Of a DNA stretch of 41,923 nucleotides, positions 16,253-24,049 are shown one piece after another (the stretch's first letter is position 1; every line of letters starts with the position of its first letter). Under the pieces are notes generated by a model. That model made no database searches and had not been told where the DNA came from. It was given only the letters and a program-made list of their open reading frames with translations. The position numbers and the translations under genes are program-made. Source of the DNA: Leptolyngbya sp. FACHB-8 (GTDB lineage: Bacteria; Cyanobacteriota; Cyanobacteriia; Elainellales; Elainellaceae); assembly GCF_014695575.1 (NCBI RefSeq), contig NZ_JACJOO010000030.1, positions 1-41,923 on the forward strand, given 5' to 3'.

Positions 16253-16504
16253 GTGGCTGAAAAAGAAGAAACCAAGACAAAAGAGACAAAAGCAGCTAGC
16301 ACAAAAGCATCAGAAGAAGGCTCTGGGCTGAACGCCTCAGAGTTTATGGCAGGTGCTCGGGAAGAGTTAGGCAAAATTGTCTGGCCATCCCGGCAGCAGC
16401 TAATCAGTGAATCAGTTGCCGTTTTGCTGATGGTTATTGTCTCTGCCACCCTGATTTACCTGGTCGATAACCTGTTTTCATGGGCCTCCCATCAGGTGTT
16501 TTAA
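16253..16504 (+). CDS. secE: Preprotein translocase subunit SecE
   Basis: An 83-residue protein with a charged Lys/Glu-rich N-terminus, the conserved amphipathic segment FMAGAREELGKIVWPSRQQ and one C-terminal membrane helix (SVAVLLMVIVSATLIYLVDNLF). It is the small clamp subunit of the SecYEG channel. GTG start 16253 has AAGG closely upstream. nusG begins 3 bp after its stop; this secE-nusG pair is conserved in bacteria. Confidence 0.95.
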   Translation: MAEKEETKTKETKAASTKASEEGSGLNASEFMAGAREELGKIVWPSRQQLISESVAVLLMVIVSATLIYLVDNLFSWASHQVF

Positions 16505-16507
16505 CCT

Positions 16508-17158
16508 ATGTATGTGTCAGACGACTCCGACAACGAGAATGTGTTAACCCAGCCGAGCGGCGAGTTAACTGAGAGCGACATTGCCGCTCTCCACAAGTCC
16601 GCTCGTTGGTATGCTGTGCAGGTCGCTTCGGGCTGTGAGAACCGGGTCAAGCTCAACCTGGAACAACGGATCAAGACACTTGATGTGTCTGACCGCATCA
16701 TCCAGATTGAGATCCCCCAAACTCCTATCCTGAAACCTCAAAAGGGCAACAAGCCGAAGGAAGGCGCTGAGAAGGTGTTCCCCGGCTATGTGCTGGTGCG
16801 TATGGTGATGGACGATGATGCTTGGCAAATCGTCAAAAATACACCCAACGTCATCAACTTTGTAGGTGCAGAACAGAAGCGTCGCTATGGCCGGGGGCGC
16901 GGGCACGTAAAGCCCATGCCGCTGTCAAACGCGGAAGTTGAGCGCATCTTCAAGCGGACACAGGAACAGAAGTCGGTCGTGAAAATCGACATGGCGGCTG
17001 GGGACAAAATCATGGTGTTGTCCGGTCCGTTTAAAGACTTCGAAGGTGAGGTCATTGAGGTCAGCCCTGAGCGCAGCAAGCTGAAAGCTCTGCTGTCAAT
17101 CTTTGGCCGCGACACGCCGGTGGAGTTGGAATTCAATCAAGTTCAAAAGCAGAGCTAG
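16508..17158 (+). CDS. nusG: Transcription termination/antitermination factor NusG
   Basis: 216 residues. The NGN domain is [23 protein letters not shown]...[30 protein letters not shown], and the KOW domain (residues 160-210) includes [38 protein letters not shown]. An N-terminal extension of about 30 residues is usual for cyanobacteria. It binds RNA polymerase and couples transcription with translation. Tight spacing to secE and rplK shows one operon. Confidence 0.97.
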   Translation: MYVSDDSDNENVLTQPSGELTESDIAALHKSARWYAVQVASGCENRVKLNLEQRIKTLDVSDRIIQIEIPQTPILKPQKGNKPKEGAEKVFPGYVLVRMVMDDDAWQIVKNTPNVINFVGAEQKRRYGRGRGHVKPMPLSNAEVERIFKRTQEQKSVVKIDMAAGDKIMVLSGPFKDFEGEVIEVSPERSKLKALLSIFGRDTPVELEFNQVQKQS

Positions 17159-17165
17159 TTCATCA

Positions 17166-17591
17166 ATGGCAAAAAAAGTTGTAGCGGTTATCAAATTGGC
17201 TCTTGATGCCGGCAAGGCCAACCCTGCTCCACCCGTGGGTCCCGCCCTGGGTCAGCACGGGGTGAACATCATGGCGTTTTGCAAAGAATACAATGCAAAA
17301 ACGTCTGATCAGCCTGGCATGGTTATTCCTGTTGAAATTTCGGTCTATGAAGATCGCAGCTTCACGTTTGTTCTGAAGACACCTCCCGCTTCCGTTTTGA
17401 TTCGGAAAGCTGCTGGAGTTGATCGGGGTTCTGGTGAACCGAACAAGAAGAAAGTGGGTTCGATCAGCGAAGCTCAGTTGCGTGAAATCGCTGAGAAGAA
17501 GCTGCCTGACCTGAACGCTAATGATGTCGATGCGGCGATGAAAATCGTGGAAGGTACAGCCCGTAACATGGGTATTACCGTTAAGCGATAA
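17166..17591 (+). CDS. rplK: 50S ribosomal protein L11
   Basis: 141 residues starting [20 protein letters not shown] with the canonical [22 protein letters not shown] motif and the C-terminal rRNA-binding domain ([44 protein letters not shown]). I chose ATG 17166 from alignment with the family; the open frame itself extends upstream into nusG. It forms the GTPase-associated centre of the ribosome. Confidence 0.98.
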   Translation: MAKKVVAVIKLALDAGKANPAPPVGPALGQHGVNIMAFCKEYNAKTSDQPGMVIPVEISVYEDRSFTFVLKTPPASVLIRKAAGVDRGSGEPNKKKVGSISEAQLREIAEKKLPDLNANDVDAAMKIVEGTARNMGITVKR

Positions 17592-17667
17592 GATTCCGCT
17601 CAATTTAGAATTTGTCAACCATGTTGGGGGAGAAGAAATTCTTCGCTAACACCCCGAAGGAGTAAAA

Positions 17668-18384
17668 ATGGTAAAACGTTTGTCACGACGCTTGCAGGCG
17701 TTGGTAGAGAAAGTTGAGGATCGGGCTTACGAGCCGTTGGAAGCGCTGAATCTGGTTAAGGAAACAGCGACGGCTAAGTTCCCCGAATCTGTCGAAGCTC
17801 ATATTCGCTTAGGTATCGACCCCAAGTACACCGACCAGCAGTTGCGTACTACGGTTGTGCTGCCCAAGGGCACTGGCCAGGATAAGCGCGTTGCGGTTAT
17901 CGCCCGAGGCGAAAAAGTAACCGAAGCGAACAACAATGGTGCGGATCGTGCCGGTTCTGAAGAACTGATCGATGAAATCCAGAAGGGTATGCTGGACTTC
18001 GACGTTCTGATCGCGACCCCGGACATGATGCCCCAGGTTGCGAAGTTAGGTCGTCTCCTCGGCCCCCGGGGCTTGATGCCGTCCCCCAAAGGTGGTACGG
18101 TAACTTTTGATCTGGGTCAGGCGATCGCCGAATTCAAAGCGGGTAAACTAGAATTCCGTGCGGATCGTACTGGTATTGTCCACGTTATGTTTGGCAAAGC
18201 AACCTTCCCCACCGAAGATTTGCTGGCTAACCTGAAGGCGCTGCAAGAGACCATCGACCGGAACCGTCCCACTGGCGCAAAAGGTCGTTACTGGCGATCC
18301 ATCTTCGTTTCCGCTACCATGGGGCCATCCATCGAAGTGGACGTCAACGCTCTGCGTGACCTGAAGGCAGATGCTGCCGCCTAA
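17668..18384 (+). CDS. rplA: 50S ribosomal protein L1
   Basis: 238 residues with the L1 signature region ([32 protein letters not shown]). It shapes the L1 stalk near the E-site and in many bacteria represses its own operon by binding the mRNA. GGAG lies eight bases before the ATG. It is 76 bp after rplK; 257 bp separate it from rplJ, and that gap contains the L10 leader. Confidence 0.98.
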   Translation: MVKRLSRRLQALVEKVEDRAYEPLEALNLVKETATAKFPESVEAHIRLGIDPKYTDQQLRTTVVLPKGTGQDKRVAVIARGEKVTEANNNGADRAGSEELIDEIQKGMLDFDVLIATPDMMPQVAKLGRLLGPRGLMPSPKGGTVTFDLGQAIAEFKAGKLEFRADRTGIVHVMFGKATFPTEDLLANLKALQETIDRNRPTGAKGRYWRSIFVSATMGPSIEVDVNALRDLKADAAA

Positions 18385-18449
18385 TTTGTAAGTTTTCGAA
18401 GTTCGTTTTCGGTTCGACTAATTGGAGATTGCCTCTGACAAACCGTTAA

Positions 18450-18520
18450 CAACTGAATCCACCAGCCAGAGACAGCAGGAGCGTCTCGCTTAAAATTTCC
18501 TGCCGAGGTTGAAGTTTTAT
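18450..18520 (+). ncRNA. Ribosomal protein L10 leader (autoregulatory mRNA element)
   Basis: The segment AGAGACAGCAGGAGC (18468-18482) followed by CCTGCCGAGGTTGAAG (18499-18514) matches the conserved strands of the L10 leader, including the kink-turn-like pairing that L10(L12)4 recognises. It lies in the expected place, between rplA and rplJ. Exact ends are estimated. Confidence 0.8.
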
Positions 18521-18551
18521 TTGGGAATACCCATCCGCTGGGTATTCCCAA
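18521..18551 (+). promoter_or_regulatory. Second hairpin of the rplJ leader
   Basis: TTGGGAATACCC pairs perfectly with GGGTATTCCCAA. It stands between the L10-binding element and the terminator, so it may be part of the switch or a spacer. Confidence 0.6.
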
Positions 18552-18561
18552 GTGTGAACTG

Positions 18562-18587
18562 AAACCCGGCCAATTGCCGGGTTTTTT
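18562..18587 (+). terminator. Attenuator-type terminator before rplJ
   Basis: AAACCCGGC-CAATT-GCCGGGTTTTTT is a classical intrinsic terminator placed 55 bp before the rplJ start and just after the L10 leader. Its place suggests premature termination when L10-L7/L12 is in excess. Confidence 0.8.
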
Positions 18588-18641
18588 GCTGGTTGGATGA
18601 ATCAAGTTTCCACATTACCCAACATAAGGAGGTGAGAACGA

Positions 18642-19184
18642 ATGGGTAGAACATTGGAAAACAAGAAGGAGCTCGTGGCGGAGCTGAAAGCAGAACTGAG
18701 CCAGGCTCAAATGGCGGTTGTGATTGACTATAAAGGTCTTTCTGTAGGAGAAATTACCGATCTCCGTCGCCGTTTGCGTCCTGCGGGTGCATCCTGCCAC
18801 GTTGCGAAGAATACCCTGATGCGGAAGGCCGTTGCAGGGGACGACAGCTGGGAAGTCATTACGACCCATTGCAAGGATTCTTCTGCCTTTCTGTTCTTGA
18901 AGGACGATATCGGCGGAGCCATTAAGGCATATCAGGATTTCCAAAAAGCCACCAAGAAGACTGAAATCAAGGGTGGCGCAATGGAAGGCCGGGCGCTGAG
19001 CGAAGCCGACGTAAAGGCGATCGGTGACCTGCCTTCTAAAGAGCAACTCATGGGCCAGATTGCCGGTGCCATCAATGCCGTTACCACCAAGGTGGCTGTC
19101 GGTATCAAAGAAGTACCGTCCGGCCTGGGTCGTGCCCTTCAGGCATACGCCGACAAAGACAAAGAAGGCGGCGAAGCAGCCTAA
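18642..19184 (+). CDS. rplJ: 50S ribosomal protein L10
   Basis: 180 residues. The RNA-binding N-terminal domain (MGRTLENKKELVAELKAELSQAQMAVVIDYKGLSVGEITDLRRRL) and the C-terminal helix that holds L7/L12 dimers (SGLGRALQAYADK) are present. AAGGAGGTGA lies just before the ATG, an excellent ribosome-binding site. It also acts as the repressor that binds the leader upstream. Confidence 0.97.
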   Translation: MGRTLENKKELVAELKAELSQAQMAVVIDYKGLSVGEITDLRRRLRPAGASCHVAKNTLMRKAVAGDDSWEVITTHCKDSSAFLFLKDDIGGAIKAYQDFQKATKKTEIKGGAMEGRALSEADVKAIGDLPSKEQLMGQIAGAINAVTTKVAVGIKEVPSGLGRALQAYADKDKEGGEAA

Positions 19185-19271
19185 TTGGCACTGCGATAGG
19201 TTTCAGGCTTAGCCCTGGAAAACGTTCGACACACTGTTCGAGACATCAAACACATCTTAGGAGTTACCCTA

Positions 19272-19664
19272 ATGTCTGCTGCAACCGATGAAATTTTGGA
19301 AAAGTTGAAGTCCCTCACTCTGCTGGAAGCCGCTGATCTGGTGAAGCAGATTGAAGAGGCTTTCGGCGTAAGCGCTGCGGCTCCCGTTGGCGGCATGATG
19401 ATGATGGCCCCTGGTGCTGGCGCTGCCCCCGCTGAAGAAGTTGAAGAGAAGACCGAATTCGACGTGGTTCTGGAAGAAGTTCCCGCCGATAAGAAGATCG
19501 CAGTTCTGAAGATCGTTCGTGAACTGACCGGTCTGGGTCTGAAGGAAGCGAAGGAAGTTGTTGAATCGACTCCTAAGGCTGTCATGGAAGCCGTTGCGAA
19601 GGACGCTGCTGAAGAAGCTAAGAAGAAAATCGAAGAAGCTGGCGGTAAGGTTGCCGTTAAGTAA
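19272..19664 (+). CDS. rplL: 50S ribosomal protein L7/L12
   Basis: 130 residues: an N-terminal dimerisation helix region, an Ala/Gly/Pro/Met-rich hinge ([20 protein letters not shown]) and the factor-binding C-terminal domain ([41 protein letters not shown]). It forms the flexible stalk recruiting translation GTPases. It is the last gene of the operon, followed by a strong terminator. Confidence 0.98.
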   Translation: MSAATDEILEKLKSLTLLEAADLVKQIEEAFGVSAAAPVGGMMMMAPGAGAAPAEEVEEKTEFDVVLEEVPADKKIAVLKIVRELTGLGLKEAKEVVESTPKAVMEAVAKDAAEEAKKKIEEAGGKVAVK

Positions 19665-19676
19665 GCTGCTGCGTTT

Positions 19677-19727
19677 TGCATAAGAAAAACACCCCTTCCC
19701 GTTGGGAAGGGGTGTTTTTCTTATGCA
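19677..19727 (+). terminator. Terminator after rplL
   Basis: A stem of over 20 bp: TGCATAAGAAAAACACCCCT pairs with the strand ending at 19727, with loop GTTG. The right arm starts GGAAGGGG and contains GTGTTTTTCT. It is 13 bp after the rplL stop. Confidence 0.9.
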
Positions 19728-19780
19728 TTTTTAATGTGTGAGGTTTGCTCCACATACCTCACACATTAAAAATGCATAAG
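19720..19780. repeat. Second hairpin sharing a strand with the rplL terminator
   Basis: CTTATGCATTTTTAATGTGT (19720-19739), continued by GAGGT to 19744, pairs with 19756-19780. The octamer CTTATGCA (19720-19727) belongs to both stems, so the two structures compete for it. Confidence 0.6.
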
Positions 19781-20153
19781 TCTTCTCTAGATTCTTGATG
19801 AGTTGCAAAAACCTGGCTTGGAGGCGCGTCGCCCTCCAAACCTCCCGTCTGGAGGACGGGCGTCCCTCCCCCAGACCCCCTAGACAAGGAGGTTTGCAGG
19901 TGATGTGTTAAGCCGCTTCGCATCTGTGGGGTTTGGAGCAGGTTTGGGTAGTGTCGTTACACAAGGGCATGAATCGTCTTAGCGTTAGAGCTAACCCTGC
20001 ACTGGGTCAAGGGTTTGGCGATCGCCCTTACTGCACCAGTCTAAAATGTATCGTCCAGCACAGTTCGCTTCTGCGTTCCCTGGTTCTATAGTCTCAACCT
20101 AAGTTTCTGCATAGAAACAACACGGGTTTATAACCAGAACTATGAATAGGGAG
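19781..20153. other. Intergenic region with a GC-rich structured patch
   Basis: No gene is seen. At 19809-19898 a patch with outer AAACCT/AGGTTT and inner GGAGGcg-cgt-cgCCCTCC and CCTCCCgtctGGAGG pairings could fold strongly. It may be a structured RNA or a decayed repeat. The promoter of the guanidine operon must lie in the right part; the bases before 20154 are AT-richer. Confidence 0.4.
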
Positions 20154-20286
20154 ATGCTTCTAGGGTTCCGATTCAATTCCTGAGTATTGAATGGCTGGTC
20201 CGAGAGAAGCAGGCTGATCAGTAATACTGCCGATCGATTGCAGTATTACAGCGCTCAGCTACACGGCGGGATAAAAGCCCGGGAGA
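20154..20286 (+). promoter_or_regulatory. Guanidine-I riboswitch (ykkC class) aptamer
   Basis: All the conserved blocks are visible: CTAGGGTTCCG (20160-20170), GGCTGGTCCGAGAG (20193-20206), and ACACGGCGGGATAAAAGCCC with GGGAGA (20261-20286). P1 is GCTTCT (20156-20161) with AGAAGC (20205-20210); its internal hairpin is ATTCAAT/ATTGAAT (20171-20192). A 10-bp hairpin GTAATACTGC/GCAGTATTAC (20221-20249) extends the helix between the second and third blocks. The class senses free guanidinium. The gene downstream is of the guanidine hydrolase type, so ligand and target agree. Confidence 0.94.
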
Positions 20287-20326
20287 TCTGCAAACGTTGC
20301 TTGCAGTGTCTCCTGGGCTTTGTTTT
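20276..20326 (+). terminator. Riboswitch-controlled terminator
   Basis: AGCCCGGGAGA (20276-20286), the 3' conserved strand of the aptamer, is complementary to TCTCCTGGGCT (20309-20319), which is followed by TTGTTTT. Guanidine binding should hold the strand in the aptamer and prevent termination: an ON switch. Confidence 0.85.
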
Positions 20327-20398
20327 GGTGCCTGCCTGACCGATTACGGGTTATTGCGATGCGATCGCCCGACTGACTATCTACCCCTCGTACCTGCC

Positions 20399-21589
20399 AT
20401 GACAGATCCGTCTTTGTTTCAAAGCCCAGATGCTAACGCTCAACAATTCGAAGCTCAGCGGGCGCTGGAGCTAGAGTCGCGCCTTCCCCTCACCGGCTGG
20501 CAACAGGAGGTGAACAAGGGACTGGAGTATGGGTTGGAAGCGGCGGAGAGTATTCGCGATCGCACCATTCCCACCTTCTCCCGTGGCGAACTGCCTCACT
20601 ATGCAGGTATCAACACCTTCATGAAAGCTCCCTACCTGGAGGATGTGCGGAGGGTAGGGGAGTATGATGTGGCGATCGTTGGCGTACCCCACGACTCTGG
20701 TACCACCTACCGTCCCGGCACCCGCTTCGGTCCCCAGGGTATTCGCCGCATCTCCGCACTCTACACGCCCTATAACTTCGAGATGGGTGTTGACCTGCGG
20801 GAGCAAATCACTCTCTGCGATGTGGGCGATATCTTCACCATTCCCGCCAACAACGAGAAATCCTTTGATCAAATTTCCAAAGGGATTGCTCACATTTTTA
20901 GTTCCGGCGCGTTCCCCATCATCTTAGGTGGCGACCACTCCATCGGATTTCCAACTGTGCGTGGTGTCTGCCGTCATCTGGGCGATAAAAAAGTGGGCAT
21001 CATTCACTTCGATCGCCACGTTGACACGCAGGAAACCGACCTGGATGAGCGGATGCACACCTGCCCCTGGTTCCACGCCACCAATATGGCGAATGCTCCG
21101 GCAAAGAACCTGGTGCAGTTGGGTATCGGTGGCTGGCAAGTGCCTCGTCCCGGCGTGAAGGTATGCCGTGAGCGCTCTACCAACATTCTGACCGTTACAG
21201 ACATTACTGAAATCGGCATTGATGCAGCGGCAGAATTTGCCTTAGAGCGGGCGCTAGATGGAACCGACTGCGTATATATCAGTTTCGACATTGACTGCAT
21301 CGACGCAGGGTTCGTCCCGGGTACGGGTTGGCCAGAACCCGGTGGCCTGCTGCCTCGGGAAGCGCTGGGACTACTGGGCAAAATCATCCAGCGTGCCCCG
21401 GTTTGTGGACTGGAAATCGTGGAAGTGTCACCCCCCTATGACATCAGCGACATGACCTCACTCATGGCGACTCGGGTGATTTGCGATGCTATGGCCCACT
21501 TGGTACTGTCTGGGCAACTGCCTCGTAAGGAGAAGCCCTCCTATATCCACGAAGAATGCAACATGAACGTGGATCAAGCCTGGACATAA
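20399..21589 (+). CDS. gdmH: Guanidine hydrolase (Ni-dependent ureohydrolase family), GdmH type
   Basis: A 396-residue arginase/agmatinase-superfamily enzyme. Metal ligands are visible: His180 in GGDHSIG, Asp205-x-His207-x-Asp209 in HFDRHVDTQ, and Asp297/Asp299 in SFDIDCIDAGF (Asp302 follows). The Arg in DRHVD (usually Ala in agmatinases) and the long N-terminus of about 90 residues match the cyanobacterial Sll1077 group, shown to hydrolyse guanidine to urea and ammonium with nickel. The upstream guanidine riboswitch and the downstream nickel chaperone genes support this over agmatinase. I chose ATG 20399; a longer frame from 20297 would start inside the terminator. Confidence 0.9.
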   Translation: MTDPSLFQSPDANAQQFEAQRALELESRLPLTGWQQEVNKGLEYGLEAAESIRDRTIPTFSRGELPHYAGINTFMKAPYLEDVRRVGEYDVAIVGVPHDSGTTYRPGTRFGPQGIRRISALYTPYNFEMGVDLREQITLCDVGDIFTIPANNEKSFDQISKGIAHIFSSGAFPIILGGDHSIGFPTVRGVCRHLGDKKVGIIHFDRHVDTQETDLDERMHTCPWFHATNMANAPAKNLVQLGIGGWQVPRPGVKVCRERSTNILTVTDITEIGIDAAAEFALERALDGTDCVYISFDIDCIDAGFVPGTGWPEPGGLLPREALGLLGKIIQRAPVCGLEIVEVSPPYDISDMTSLMATRVICDAMAHLVLSGQLPRKEKPSYIHEECNMNVDQAWT

Positions 21590-21655
21590 GTTCGCCGTTA
21601 TAGGGGCGTTCCGTGAAACGTCCCTACCTGCTCACCCTCACCCCTTTTTCCGGCT

Positions 21656-22030
21656 ATGCATGAAACCGATATGGCCAAAGCCCTGATTCTCACCCTCAAG
21701 GATTGGTGGGAAGGAGAGGGGTGCCCGGCGATCGCCCGCGTCCACTTAGTTGTCGGCAAGTTCACCTGCGTCGAACCCGTTAGCCTGCAATTCGCCTTCG
21801 AGGTTCAAACCCGCAACACCTTCCTCGACGGCGTAGAGCTTGTAATTCGGGAAACGCCACTCATTGCCTTCTGCCACACCTGCCAGGGCGAATACAGCCC
21901 TGAAATCGGTATTCAATACGCCTGTCCTACCTGCAAATCTCCCATGGAAGACATTCGCTCAGGCCGCGAGTTGAAGATCGATCGCGTGGAAGGTGCCATA
22001 CCTGCTCAGGCCGATCATTCTTGCGCTTAA
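21656..22030 (+). CDS. hypA: HypA-like nickel metallochaperone paired with guanidine hydrolase
   Basis: 124 residues. The N-terminal [11 protein letters not shown] has the His2 (with Glu3) used for nickel binding in HypA; the zinc site is CHTCQGEYS...YACPTC (two CxxC pairs). HypA delivers nickel to hydrogenase or urease maturation; here the adjacent Ni-dependent hydrolase and lack of hydrogenase structural genes point to a dedicated paralogue, as in Synechocystis sll1078. It lies 66 bp after gdmH. It is slightly longer than housekeeping HypA (about 113-118). Confidence 0.88.
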   Translation: MHETDMAKALILTLKDWWEGEGCPAIARVHLVVGKFTCVEPVSLQFAFEVQTRNTFLDGVELVIRETPLIAFCHTCQGEYSPEIGIQYACPTCKSPMEDIRSGRELKIDRVEGAIPAQADHSCA

Positions 22031-22073
22031 AACTATTGCTGCACACTCCACATCCTTACTCCTCAAACCTGCC

Positions 22074-22841
22074 ATGCATCAAACTTTTGACGCCGCCCTT
22101 GGGATTAACTTGCTCCACGCTAATCAGGAAGGTGCTGATCACAATCGTGCCCATTTCGATGAATGGGAGATTACCTGCTTCAACATCATGAGCAGCCCCG
22201 GCGCAGGCAAAACAGCTTTGTTAGAGCGCACCTTGAGTACCCTTGCTGCCGAGTTGAAGATTGCCGTTATTGAAGGCGATATGACCACCGAGTTGGATGC
22301 CGATCGCCTTCGTCAATACGGTGTCCCCGTCATTGCTATTAACACCGGGCGTTCTTGCCATTTGGATTCGAAGATGGTGGCGGGAGGACTGCATCGTCTC
22401 GCGCACGAGTACACCCCTAGCGAGTTTGATTTAGTGCTGGTGGAAAACGTGGGTAATTTGGTGTGTCCTGCTGAATTTGAGGTGGGAGAACACGCGAAGG
22501 TAGCACTTCTAAGCATTACTGAAGGCGAAGATAAGCCGCTGAAGTATCCAGTCATGTTTCAGGAAGCACACTGCTTGCTGATCACAAAAATGGATTTAGC
22601 TCCCCACCTGGATGTGGATGTGGAACAGATTGTGGCGAATGTACGCCAGATGAATCCGCACTGCACCATCATTCCTGTATCAGCCAAGACAGGTGAAGGC
22701 TTAACAGAGTGGTTTGATTGGGTGCGTCAGCAGGTCGTTTTAGGAGGCACTTACCGAGCCAACCGCATCTCTCATAGCCACAACCACGATCAGGATCATG
22801 ATGCTGCTTCCGAATTAGCACTGGCAGACCACACTCACTAA
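22074..22841 (+). CDS. hypB: HypB-like nickel-insertion GTPase paired with guanidine hydrolase
   Basis: 255 residues. A G3E GTPase: P-loop SSPGAGKT (residues 40-47), [28 protein letters not shown] (with the nickel-type Cys), and the base-recognition motif TKMDL. There is no His-rich N-terminus of the usual HypB kind; instead the C-terminus is His-rich ([10 protein letters not shown]...DHTH), which could store nickel. It acts with the HypA-like protein to load Ni. I chose ATG 22074 (family-like start); a longer frame begins inside hypA. The gene order equals the Synechocystis sll1077-sll1079 cluster as I recall it. Confidence 0.88.
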   Translation: MHQTFDAALGINLLHANQEGADHNRAHFDEWEITCFNIMSSPGAGKTALLERTLSTLAAELKIAVIEGDMTTELDADRLRQYGVPVIAINTGRSCHLDSKMVAGGLHRLAHEYTPSEFDLVLVENVGNLVCPAEFEVGEHAKVALLSITEGEDKPLKYPVMFQEAHCLLITKMDLAPHLDVDVEQIVANVRQMNPHCTIIPVSAKTGEGLTEWFDWVRQQVVLGGTYRANRISHSHNHDQDHDAASELALADHTH

Positions 22842-22924
22842 CGGGCAGCAATCCTTTGATCAGACAAGAGGCTTAAGCACCTGGCCCCCAATTTTTGATT
22901 ATTTAACTCTGGAACCAACCCACC

Positions 22925-23953
22925 ATGAAACTGCGTAGATTACTCTCGTTCGCGTTTGTTTTCCTGTTTGGTTTGTTTGTTGCCGTCAGTTGTACTCCCA
23001 ACTCAGGCAGTTCCGGCTCAACCTCATCTGAAGCATCGGCTAGTGGCCCCGTTGCTATTGGCTTTAGTGCCTGGCCCGGCTGGTTCCCCTGGCAGGTTGC
23101 TGAAGAGGAAGGGATTTTTGAGCAGAACAAAGTGAACGTGAATCTCACCTGGTTTGATGGCTATCTCGATTCCATCAACGCATTATCAGCCGGGCAGCTA
23201 GATGGCAACAGTCAAACCCTCAACGACACGCTGAGCATTGTAGCCGCTGGTGCGGACGTAGTCATTGTATTAACTAATGACAACTCTACCGGCAACGACC
23301 AGATTATTGCCCGCGAAGGCATTAACTCGATCGAAGATCTGCGCGGTAAAAAAGTCGCGGCAGAAGAAGGGACAGTGGATCACTTCCTATTACTGCTGGG
23401 ATTGCAAAAAGCTGGGATGACTCAAGCGGATATTGACTTTCAACCACTGGAAACAGGAGCTGCTGCTGCTGCCTTCGTGGCTGGCCAGCTAGATGCCGTG
23501 GGAGTTTTCGCGCCCTTCACAACTCAGGCATTAGAACGCCCTGGCAGTAAAGTACTGTTCACCTCCAAAGACTTTCCAGGTGCTATTTCTGACCATCTGG
23601 TTGTGCAGCGCAAATTGGTCGAAGAACAGCCTGACACGGTGCAAGCTCTCGTCAACAGTTGGTTCGCCACTCTGGATCACATCAAACAGAATGGGGACAA
23701 AGCGATCGACATCATGAGCAAGCGGGCCGGAGTCAGCGTTGATGATTACAAAGAGTACGACGCCGGTACCACGATTTTCTCAGCCGAGGACAACTTGAAA
23801 GCGCTGGAGCCTGGTAGTGATATGACTTCCCTACCCTACGCGGCGGAGCAAATTTCTAAGTTTCTTCAGGAAGCTGGGTTGCTTAAGCAGGCTCCCGACC
23901 TCACTCAGCTCTTTGACGATCGCTTCGTAAAAGCTTATAAGGCACAGACTTAG
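22925..23953 (+). CDS. ABC transporter substrate-binding lipoprotein (NMT1/SsuA-like), probable guanidine importer
   Basis: 342 residues. A lipoprotein signal ends at Cys23 (FVAVSC), followed by a Ser/Gly-rich linker and a periplasmic-binding fold of the NMT1/nitrate-taurine type (PVAIGFSAWPGWFPWQVAEEEGIF, GKKVAAEEGTVDHFLLLLGL, AVGVFAPFT). The pocket is Trp-rich near residue 45-55 (AWPGWFPW), suited to a flat cation. The substrate is inferred as guanidine from the operon; similar family members carry nitrate, taurine or pyrimidines. The homologous Synechocystis gene is sll1080 by my recollection. Confidence 0.85.
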   Translation: MKLRRLLSFAFVFLFGLFVAVSCTPNSGSSGSTSSEASASGPVAIGFSAWPGWFPWQVAEEEGIFEQNKVNVNLTWFDGYLDSINALSAGQLDGNSQTLNDTLSIVAAGADVVIVLTNDNSTGNDQIIAREGINSIEDLRGKKVAAEEGTVDHFLLLLGLQKAGMTQADIDFQPLETGAAAAAFVAGQLDAVGVFAPFTTQALERPGSKVLFTSKDFPGAISDHLVVQRKLVEEQPDTVQALVNSWFATLDHIKQNGDKAIDIMSKRAGVSVDDYKEYDAGTTIFSAEDNLKALEPGSDMTSLPYAAEQISKFLQEAGLLKQAPDLTQLFDDRFVKAYKAQT

Positions 23954-23960
23954 GACCCTG

Positions 23961-24007
23961 AGCACTACGAGAATCGAGACAAGAGATGTGCAGTTTCTCG
24001 TAGTGCT
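23961..24007 (+). promoter_or_regulatory. Intercistronic stem-loop between binding-protein and permease genes
   Basis: AGCACTACGAGAA (23961-23973) pairs perfectly with TTCTCGTAGTGCT (23995-24007) around a 21-nt loop. With no T-run it is more likely an mRNA-stabilising or partially terminating element that keeps the binding protein more abundant than the permease. Confidence 0.55.
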
Positions 24008-24049
24008 TCCTCGCTCCTAGCCATCCTTCCAATCTCTTCTCTCTGCTCT

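Noticed and set aside
20297-20398. Longer start for the guanidine hydrolase
   Set aside because: It would place the start codon inside the riboswitch terminator; the added residues do not resemble the family.
20399-21589. Annotation as agmatinase (speB)
   Set aside because: The guanidine riboswitch, the DRHVD motif and the Ni-chaperone neighbours favour guanidine hydrolase; agmatinases use manganese and need no HypA/HypB.
21656-22841. HypA/HypB as hydrogenase maturation genes
   Set aside because: No hydrogenase structural or other hyp genes nearby; operon context links them to guanidine hydrolase.
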